A stretch of DNA of 21,933 bases from positions 1-21,933 of the IMG/VR virus record IMGVR_UViG_3300010375_000587. One strand, 5' to 3'. The stretch is from a virus. The first letter of the stretch is position 1. Each line of letters opens with the position of its first letter. The position numbers were made by a program, and so were the translations under genes. The notes beneath the pieces are model-generated. The model saw nothing but the letters and a program-made list of their open reading frames with translations, searched no databases and was not told the DNA's origin. Shown piece by piece: positions 12,887 to 19,203 of the stretch.

Positions 12887-13867
12887 ATGCCTCAAATGAC
12901 CCCCTCCCAGGCCCGCGTCATCGACCCGATCCTCACCGAGGTCGCACGCGGCTTCGTCAGCGTCGGCACACCCGTGGCCGACATCCTCTTTCCGCGCGTG
13001 CAGGTCGGCCAGCGCGGCGGCAAGATCATCAGCTTCGGCCCGGACGACTACCGCCTCTACAACACCGCCCGGGCGCCCGGTGCGGCGACGAAGCGCGTGC
13101 GTTACGGCTATGCCTCGGGCGACTTCGCGCTGGTCGACTACAGCCTCGAAGGCGAGGTGCCGATCGAACTGCAGCAGGAGGCCGAAACCGTGCCCGGCAT
13201 CGACATGGGCGCGGGCGCTGTGAATTCGGTACGCACCGCGCAAGCCATCGAGCGCGAGAAGCAGGCGAGCGACTTGGCCCTCGATCCCGGGGCCTACACC
13301 TCGGGCAACAAGCAGGCGCTCGCCGCCGGCTACCGCTGGGACGACGACGGCGGCGATCCGGCGCGCGATGTGAACATCGGCAAGGAGACGATCCGCTCGC
13401 AGATCGGCGTGCGGCCCAACGTGCTGATCGCCGGCCCGAAGTCGATCAGCGCCTTGCGCAACAACCCGAAGCTGCTGGCTCGTCTCAGCATCACCGAGAT
13501 GCGCACCCCGGCCACCCTGGCGCAGCTGGCCTTGCTGCTCGAAGTCGAGCAGGTCATCGAGGCGAGCGCCGTCTACCACGACGGCACCAAGTTCGTCGAC
13601 ATGTGGGGCGCGGCCGCGATCCTCGCCTACACCAAGCCGGCCAGCTTGAGCGCGCGCGGTTCGCCGAACTACGGCTACACCTACCAGCTCGCCGAGTATC
13701 CGTATGCCGAGGATCCGTACTTCGAGCGCAACACCAAGACCTGGTACTACCCGGTGACCGATGCGCGGCAGGTAGTTCTGGTCGGGCCGGCGGCCGGCTT
13801 TCTCTTCATGAATACGGCGTCGGCGGCGCAGCAGTTCTTCGGGGCGGCGGCCGTGGCCAACGCTTAG
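12887..13867 (+). CDS. Major capsid protein (lambda gpE-like, HK97 fold)
   Basis: A 326-residue protein with GGAG eight bases before the ATG. Features: FVSVGTPVADILFPRVQVGQRGGKIISFG at the N-terminus, typical of capsid proteins (VADxLFP...v....G), the E-loop/spine region with DYSLEGEVP and AIEREKQASDLALDPGAY, then RPNVLIAGPKSISALRNNPKL, LLEVEQVIEASAVY, and a C-terminal VTDARQVVLVGPAAGFLFMNTA. Size and position after protease, scaffold and decoration genes agree with lambda gpE (341). The family packs as pentamers and hexamers to make the icosahedral head. Confidence 0.93.
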   Translation: MPQMTPSQARVIDPILTEVARGFVSVGTPVADILFPRVQVGQRGGKIISFGPDDYRLYNTARAPGAATKRVRYGYASGDFALVDYSLEGEVPIELQQEAETVPGIDMGAGAVNSVRTAQAIEREKQASDLALDPGAYTSGNKQALAAGYRWDDDGGDPARDVNIGKETIRSQIGVRPNVLIAGPKSISALRNNPKLLARLSITEMRTPATLAQLALLLEVEQVIEASAVYHDGTKFVDMWGAAAILAYTKPASLSARGSPNYGYTYQLAEYPYAEDPYFERNTKTWYYPVTDARQVVLVGPAAGFLFMNTASAAQQFFGAAAVANA

Positions 13868-13880
13868 GAGGAGCAGTGCG

Positions 13881-14204
13881 ATGGACGCTCACATTGCGGT
13901 CTTCTTCGCGGTCGAGGACGGCGCGGTGCCGGTGCGCCGTCGTCGGGCCGGCGTGGAGCACCTGGTCTTCTACGCTCACTCGGGACAGAGCGACGCTGAT
14001 GCCTTGCAAGGCTATGCCTCGCAGCCGCGGTACGAGTTGCACTTCGCGGCCACGGACGTACACGACGACGACGAGCTCGACAGCGAGGGTCGGAGCTACC
14101 GCGTGCTGCGGGCACTGCGCGTCAACGACGGCCAGGAGATGCACGCCTATCTCGATCCGGTCGAGCCGGCAGTGCCGTGGGACGGCCCGGAGGCGACGCC
14201 ATGA
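13881..14204 (+). CDS. Head-tail connector/stopper protein
   Basis: A 107-residue protein. AGGAGG (13866-13871) precedes the ATG at 13881; a GTG at 13877 is out of frame. Beta-rich with HIAVFFAVEDGAVPVRRR near the start and DDELDSEGRSYRVLRALRVNDGQEMHAYLDPV near the end; the D..G..Y.V......GQE pattern is typical of small phage head-closure or adaptor proteins such as lambda gpFII. It lies directly after the capsid gene and overlaps the next start by ATGA, which supports the role. The assignment rests mainly on position and size. Confidence 0.6.
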   Translation: MDAHIAVFFAVEDGAVPVRRRRAGVEHLVFYAHSGQSDADALQGYASQPRYELHFAATDVHDDDELDSEGRSYRVLRALRVNDGQEMHAYLDPVEPAVPWDGPEATP

Positions 14205-14650
14205 ACAGCCATCGCTACGCGCTGCACCACGCACTCTACGAGGTGGTCCTGACGACCGCCGGTGCGCATCGGGCCCTCGCGGCATTGAACCCGCCGCTGC
14301 CGGTCGCGCTGCCGCAGCCGGGCTGGGGCCGCATGCTCTTCCTGCTTGATCGCGGCGACGAGCTGGTCGACCAGCCGAACCAGATCGAACACCGTCGCAC
14401 CCGTTGCGTGATCGGTGCCTTGGTGCGCGCCGGCGTCAGTGCAGCGCTCGATGTCGACCAACTGCACTTCGCGACCCGCATCGCGATGCGCGGCGCAAGA
14501 ACGGCACTGGCGCAGATCGATCGGGACAAGCCCGCGCCGATCCTCAGAGAAGTGCAGATCGAGCCTGAGCTGCGCGACCTGAAGAGCGATGGCGCACTGC
14601 TGCTGAGCGCCTACGAGATCGAGTACTTCGAGACCTATCCGGAGGCGTAA
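14201..14650 (+). CDS. Tail terminator/completion protein
   Basis: A 149-residue protein. ATG at 14201 with CGGAGGCG just upstream and overlapping the previous stop. The N-terminal helix (RYALHHALYEVVLTTAGAHRALAAL) is followed by QIEHRRTRCVIGALVRAG and a beta-strand ending AYEIEYFETYPEA. The closing YEIEY strand, small alpha/beta character and place between connector and tube genes fit lambda gpU-type tail terminators, which cap the tail tube and join it to the head. No specific catalytic motif is expected or seen. Confidence 0.6.
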   Translation: MNSHRYALHHALYEVVLTTAGAHRALAALNPPLPVALPQPGWGRMLFLLDRGDELVDQPNQIEHRRTRCVIGALVRAGVSAALDVDQLHFATRIAMRGARTALAQIDRDKPAPILREVQIEPELRDLKSDGALLLSAYEIEYFETYPEA

Positions 14651-14692
14651 GCCTCGGACACTTCGCTTCACAAGAGCCCAGGGAGAACCACC

Positions 14693-15451
14693 ATGACCGC
14701 CAACAGCTTTCGAGGCGCGGGCCGCGTGCTCGCCGACGTCTTCGTCGACGGCGCGCCGAGCGGCACCTACGTCGAATTCCGGCAGATCGCGCAGTTCAGC
14801 CTGAAGTCGCAGTCCGACATCCAGAACGCCACGTCGCACGACTGGCTCGACTTCGGGCAGATCACCGACAGCGTCGCGATCCCGAAGGAGCCGGAGTTCT
14901 CGATGAAGGTGCTGCAGATCGACAAGGACAGCCTGCGCATCGCGCTGATGGCGACCGCATCGGTCGTGGCCGAAGCCGCAGCCACGATCACCGACGAGGC
15001 CGTGACGCTCCAGCCGGGCGTCTTCGTGCCGTTGAAGTACCGCAACCTGGCCGCCGACGGCCTCAAGGTGACGAGCGTCGATGCGGCGACCGTCTACGTA
15101 CTGGGCAAGGACTACGACGTCAACTTCCGCTTCGGCCTGCTGCGGGCCTTGCCGGGCGGGGCGCTGGCGGTCAAGACCCCCGTGCTCGTCGACTACACCA
15201 CCCACGCGATCGCGAGCACGCGCCTCGCCGGCGCCAGGGTGCCGAGCCTGCGCGCCAAGCTGCTCTTCGACGGTATCAACCTGGTCGACCAGCACCCCGC
15301 GCTCGCGACCGTCTGGGACGTGCTGCTGACGCCGCAGGGCGACGTCGACCTCATGAGCGACAAGTGGGTTGAGCTGCAGCTCAACGGGGCGATGCGCACG
15401 CCGGCGGGCAAGGACTCGCCGTACGAAGTCGAGCTGTTCGAGCACCTCTGA
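14693..15451 (+). CDS. Major tail tube protein
   Basis: A 252-residue protein with AGGGAGA before the ATG at 14693. RGAGRVLADVFVDGAPSGTYVEFRQIAQFSLKSQSD is the opening beta-hairpin seen in tail tube proteins. Further beta-rich parts include FSMKVLQIDKDSLRIALMA, GKDYDVNFRFGLLRALPGG and VPSLRAKLLFDGINLV, ending DKWVELQLNGAMRTP...YEVELFEHL. Position immediately before the tape measure, size and beta composition match lambda gpV-type tube subunits, which stack as hexameric rings around the tape measure. No tail sheath gene is seen in the window, consistent with a non-contractile tail. Confidence 0.82.
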   Translation: MTANSFRGAGRVLADVFVDGAPSGTYVEFRQIAQFSLKSQSDIQNATSHDWLDFGQITDSVAIPKEPEFSMKVLQIDKDSLRIALMATASVVAEAAATITDEAVTLQPGVFVPLKYRNLAADGLKVTSVDAATVYVLGKDYDVNFRFGLLRALPGGALAVKTPVLVDYTTHAIASTRLAGARVPSLRAKLLFDGINLVDQHPALATVWDVLLTPQGDVDLMSDKWVELQLNGAMRTPAGKDSPYEVELFEHL

Positions 15452-15493
15452 TCTGCGCGCTTGAACGACGCGTGATTGCGCGAAGGCAGCGCC

Positions 15494-18400
15494 ATGGCCA
15501 CCGATCCCAAGATCCGCTACGACATCCAGGCGACCGCGACCGGTGGCCCGGAGGTCGATCGCCTGGCGACCGAGCTGGAGAAGCTCGACGCGAGCATCGA
15601 TCCGGGGCTTGCCGCGCGAGCACGGGCGCTCGCGGCCGAGGTCCGCCAGCTCGGTGAGCAGCAGGCTGCGATCGAGACCTTCGTCGAGCTGAAGGGTCGC
15701 ACGCAGGAAGCGCGCGCCGCGCTTGACGAGGCGCAACGGGCCGCCCGGCAGATGGGCGCGGAGCTGGCTGTGTTGGACACGCCGACGAAGGCGCAAGCCG
15801 GCGCGATGCAGAAACTGCGCGACGCGGTGCGCGACGCCAAGGCCGAATTGATCGCGCAGACGCAACGCCTCGATGCATCCCGCGCGGAGCTGGCCGAGGC
15901 CGGCATCGCGACCGAAGGCCTGGCGTCGCGGCAAGTGGCCTTGCGCACAGCACTGCGCGCCTCGGGCGAGGAAGCCGCAGCGCTCAAGACGCAACTGTCG
16001 GAGCGGCTCGCCGCCGCGCGGACCCAGGCCGACGAGGAAGTCCGGCTGAACCAGCGGATCGAAGCCAGCATGCGGGAGCTGACCGCCGCCGCGCAGCAGG
16101 AGCTGCAGGCCGAGCGCCTGGCCGCCGAGGAGGCAGTGGCGCTGACCCGGCGTGTGCAAGCGGCCGAAGCCGAGGCCGCCGCGGCCACCGCCGCGCGCGG
16201 CCGGGCCCGCACGGCGGATCTGGATTCGTATCGGGCGGCGCAGACCGCGTCGATCGCGAAGGAGCGCGAGCAGTCGGCCGCGATCGGGGAGGGGAGTGCG
16301 AAGGCGAGCGTCTTCAGGGAGGTCATGACCGGACTCGGCCCGATCATCGCCGCCGTCTTTGGTGCCGAGCAGGTGATGGCCTTCGCTGGACACCTGGCCG
16401 AAGCCAGCGCCCAGGTGACGAACCTCAAGGCGCGGCTCGGCCTGGTCACCGCCGAGGGGCAGGACCAGGCCAAGGTCTTCCAGCAGGTGTTCGACATCGC
16501 CCAGGCGACCGGTGCACCGCTGGCGGCCACTGGCACGCTCTTCACGCGCCTGGCCGGGGCGACCAAGGAAGCCAAGGCGACGCAGGCCGAGATGCTCGGC
16601 GTGACCAAGGCACTGACCCAGTCCTTGGCGATCAGTGGCGCGACGACAGCCGAGACCGAATCCGCCACGGTCCAGTTCAGCCAGGCGATGGCGCGCGGCG
16701 TGCTGAACGGCGAGGACCTGCACAGCGTGATGGAATCGGCGCCGCGCCTGGCCACCGCGATGGCCGCAGGCCTCGGCATCTCGACCGGCAAGCTGCGCGA
16801 GTGGGGCGAGCAGAACCGGCTGACCAGCGAGGTCGTGGTCAAGGCACTGCTGGCGCAGTCGAAGACGATCGACGATGAGTTCGGCAAGCTGCCGGTCACG
16901 ATCGCGCGCGCCGGCCAGCAGCTCAGCAATGCCTGGGGCGTGTTCCTGGAGAAGCTGGACTCGACCTACCAGGTCAGCGCCCACGTGGCCCAGGGACTGA
17001 GCTTCGTCAGCGAGCACATCGACGAGCTGTCGCGTGTCGCCACGGCCTCGGTGCAAGGGACCGCCGGCGTCCCGAAACTCGTTCAAGCCCTGGCCGACCT
17101 GTACCAGAAGACCAAGGAGGGCAAGCAGCCGGTCGACGACTCGGCCGCCGCGCTGGCGGCGCAAGCCGCTGCCGCCAAGCTCGCCGCCGATGCGGCGGCC
17201 GGCCTCACGCCCGAAGCGCAGAAGCTCATCGCGGCCTTCGAGGCCCTCGTGCAAAAGGGCGAGCCGGCCTCGAAGGCCATCGAGGCGGTGCAAAAGGCCC
17301 TGGACTTCAGCACGCCGAAGGGCATCGCCGATGCGGCCGCCGCGCTCGACGAGCTGCGCAAGACCGGTGCCATCAGCGCGAAGGCGCTGCACGACGCCTG
17401 GATCTCGGGGCTGAAGGACATCAACCTGGCCGACTTCGGCAAACAGGCCCGCTTGATGTTCGACAGCTCGGAGCAGGGCGCACGGCGGCTGCAGGCCGCG
17501 CTCGATGCGGTCAACAGCGAAGCGCTGGCACGGGCCGGCACCTCGGTGCTGGAGCTGCGCACCGGCTTTTCGACGACCTTCAAGAGCGCGATGGCCGATA
17601 CCGATGCGCTCGTGACGTCGATCAAGCGCATCGGCGCGACAGGCGATGAGGTCGGCCGCGTGCTGAGCCAGTCGCTGGACAAGGACCTGGCCGCGGCGCA
17701 CACCGAGAAGGCAGTGCAGGCCGTCATCGACAAGTGGCGGGAGCTGGGCAAACAGGGGCTCGTCAGCGGCGAGCAGCTGACCGCGGGTCTGCAGAAGGCG
17801 AAGGACAAGCTCGAGGAACTGACGCCAGGCATCCAGGGCTTGAGCGAAGCGCTGCACAGCTTCGGCCTGAAGACCAAGGCAGAGCTGCAGGACGTGGCCG
17901 ACAAGAGCGCGCAGGCCTGGAAGATCGTCTCGACGAGTGCCGGCGTCAGCCTGCAGGACCAGGTGATCGCGTTCAACAAGTATCACGACGATGCAGTGGC
18001 CGCCAACGGCGGCGTCGAGAGTTCGACCTTGGCCGCGCAGCGCCAGATGCTGCAATGGAAGATCGACGCGTCGACCGCCGCCGACGGCATCGTCGGCAAC
18101 CTCAGCCGGGCCGGCACGAGCGTCGACGGGCTGCGCTCGAAGATCGACAGCGTCACCGCCGCCTACCGCCGCCTCGAAGACCAGAGCGGCCGGGCGGCGT
18201 CGAGTGCGAGCGGCAGTCTCGATGCCCGCAACAAGGCCGACTTGTCGACGACGGGACGCTTCGATGCGCTCGACGCCCCCGGCAACGGCGGCGGCGGCCT
18301 GCAGGCGCTGCAGGACAAGCTCAGGGCCGGCACCCTCACACCCGACGACATGGCCACCGCGCGCGCCGTGCTGGAGGCGGCCCAGTTCAACAAGGACCAG

Positions 18401-18805
18401 ATGGAGCAGGCCCTGAAGGTCAACGCCGCCGCCTTCACGACGAACTACATCACCGCGACCAACGGCGCAGTCATCGCGGCGCAAACCATCCTGCAGAAGA
18501 TTACCGAGCTGGCCGCGCAAGCCGCCCAGGCCTCGAAGGACATCGATACCCCATCCCCGTCGCCGGCGCCCTCACCAGCGCCTGCACCGACATCGGCAGC
18601 GCCCGTGCCGGCGCCGCATCCGGCTCTTGTACCGACGCCGGCGCCGAACCCGCTGACCCCGTACACCACCGCGGCCGCACGCACCGTCAACATCGACTTC
18701 AGCGGCCGGCGCGTGGCCTCCATCAACGTGGCCACGCAGGCCGACTCGGATGCGCTGGTGACGCTGCTGCGCAGGCTCGAATCCGCGAAGGGGGTGGCAG
18801 CATGA
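15494..18805 (+). CDS. Tail tape measure protein
   Basis: A 1103-residue protein. ATG at 15494 is chosen because GAAGG lies seven bases upstream; a start at 15476 would add six residues. Residues 20-265 are long coiled coil (LATELEKLDASI, RAALDEAQRAARQM, AEAEAAAATAARGRAR). Residues 277-300 are hydrophobic. Residues about 300-490 match the tape-measure N-terminal domain: FDIAQATGAPLAATGTLFTRLA, ATVQFSQAMARGVLNGEDLHSVMESAPRLATAMAAGLGIS and LREWGEQNRLTSEVVVKALLAQ are the recognisable blocks, each broken by few insertions. The C-terminus has a Pro/Ala linker (about 1018-1050) and a small beta end (TVNIDFSGRRVASINV). It sets tail length and is ejected ahead of DNA. No separate chaperone gene precedes it. 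Confidence 0.93.
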   Translation: MATDPKIRYDIQATATGGPEVDRLATELEKLDASIDPGLAARARALAAEVRQLGEQQAAIETFVELKGRTQEARAALDEAQRAARQMGAELAVLDTPTKAQAGAMQKLRDAVRDAKAELIAQTQRLDASRAELAEAGIATEGLASRQVALRTALRASGEEAAALKTQLSERLAAARTQADEEVRLNQRIEASMRELTAAAQQELQAERLAAEEAVALTRRVQAAEAEAAAATAARGRARTADLDSYRAAQTASIAKEREQSAAIGEGSAKASVFREVMTGLGPIIAAVFGAEQVMAFAGHLAEASAQVTNLKARLGLVTAEGQDQAKVFQQVFDIAQATGAPLAATGTLFTRLAGATKEAKATQAEMLGVTKALTQSLAISGATTAETESATVQFSQAMARGVLNGEDLHSVMESAPRLATAMAAGLGISTGKLREWGEQNRLTSEVVVKALLAQSKTIDDEFGKLPVTIARAGQQLSNAWGVFLEKLDSTYQVSAHVAQGLSFVSEHIDELSRVATASVQGTAGVPKLVQALADLYQKTKEGKQPVDDSAAALAAQAAAAKLAADAAAGLTPEAQKLIAAFEALVQKGEPASKAIEAVQKALDFSTPKGIADAAAALDELRKTGAISAKALHDAWISGLKDINLADFGKQARLMFDSSEQGARRLQAALDAVNSEALARAGTSVLELRTGFSTTFKSAMADTDALVTSIKRIGATGDEVGRVLSQSLDKDLAAAHTEKAVQAVIDKWRELGKQGLVSGEQLTAGLQKAKDKLEELTPGIQGLSEALHSFGLKTKAELQDVADKSAQAWKIVSTSAGVSLQDQVIAFNKYHDDAVAANGGVESSTLAAQRQMLQWKIDASTAADGIVGNLSRAGTSVDGLRSKIDSVTAAYRRLEDQSGRAASSASGSLDARNKADLSTTGRFDALDAPGNGGGGLQALQDKLRAGTLTPDDMATARAVLEAAQFNKDQMEQALKVNAAAFTTNYITATNGAVIAAQTILQKITELAAQAAQASKDIDTPSPSPAPSPAPAPTSAAPVPAPHPALVPTPAPNPLTPYTTAAARTVNIDFSGRRVASINVATQADSDALVTLLRRLESAKGVAA

Positions 18806-19200
18806 GCATCACCCTCTCGGCCGACGGCGTCACCGTCGAGCTGCAGCCGGACATGTTCTGGTCCGACGAGCTGAGCTGGGCGTCGGTGGCCCAAAGCGCC
18901 GATCGCGCCATCACCGGCGCCCTGATCGTCAGCATGGTGCAGCTGCAGGGCGGCCGGCCGATCACGCTGGAGCCGATGGACGACGCCTCCGGGTGGATCC
19001 CGCTGTCGGCCGTCGAGCAGCTCCAGGCCTGGGCGGCCGTCGCCGGCCAACAGATGCAGCTCGCCATTCGGGGCATGACGCTCACGGTCATCTATCGGCA
19101 TCAGGACGCCCCGGGGCTCGACCCCACGCCGATCGTCAAGGTGCGCAACCCGCGCAGCGCCGACCGCTATCGCGTGACCTTGAAGCTGATGGAGGTCTGA
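18802..19200 (+). CDS. Small distal tail protein, phage-conserved
   Basis: A 132-residue protein. ATG at 18802 overlaps the tape measure stop. It is beta-rich: SITLSADGVTVELQPDMFWSDELSW, AITGALIVSMVQLQGGRPITLEPM, GWIPLSAVEQLQAWAAVAGQQM, LAIRGMTLTVIYRH, then RYRVTLKLMEV. Lying right after the tape measure, it probably helps build the distal tail or tip complex, where lambda has gpM/gpL. I do not recognise a named family. Coupled translation with the tape measure is likely. Confidence 0.65.
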   Translation: MSITLSADGVTVELQPDMFWSDELSWASVAQSADRAITGALIVSMVQLQGGRPITLEPMDDASGWIPLSAVEQLQAWAAVAGQQMQLAIRGMTLTVIYRHQDAPGLDPTPIVKVRNPRSADRYRVTLKLMEV

Positions 19201-19203
19201 GCC

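Noticed and set aside
14147-18520. Very long minus-strand open frame (1457 codons) opposite capsid-tail genes
   Set aside because: It is a shadow produced by GC-rich codon use on the plus strand. Its content is low-complexity Arg, Gly, Leu and Ala with no recognisable domain, and the plus-strand genes there have clear phage motifs.
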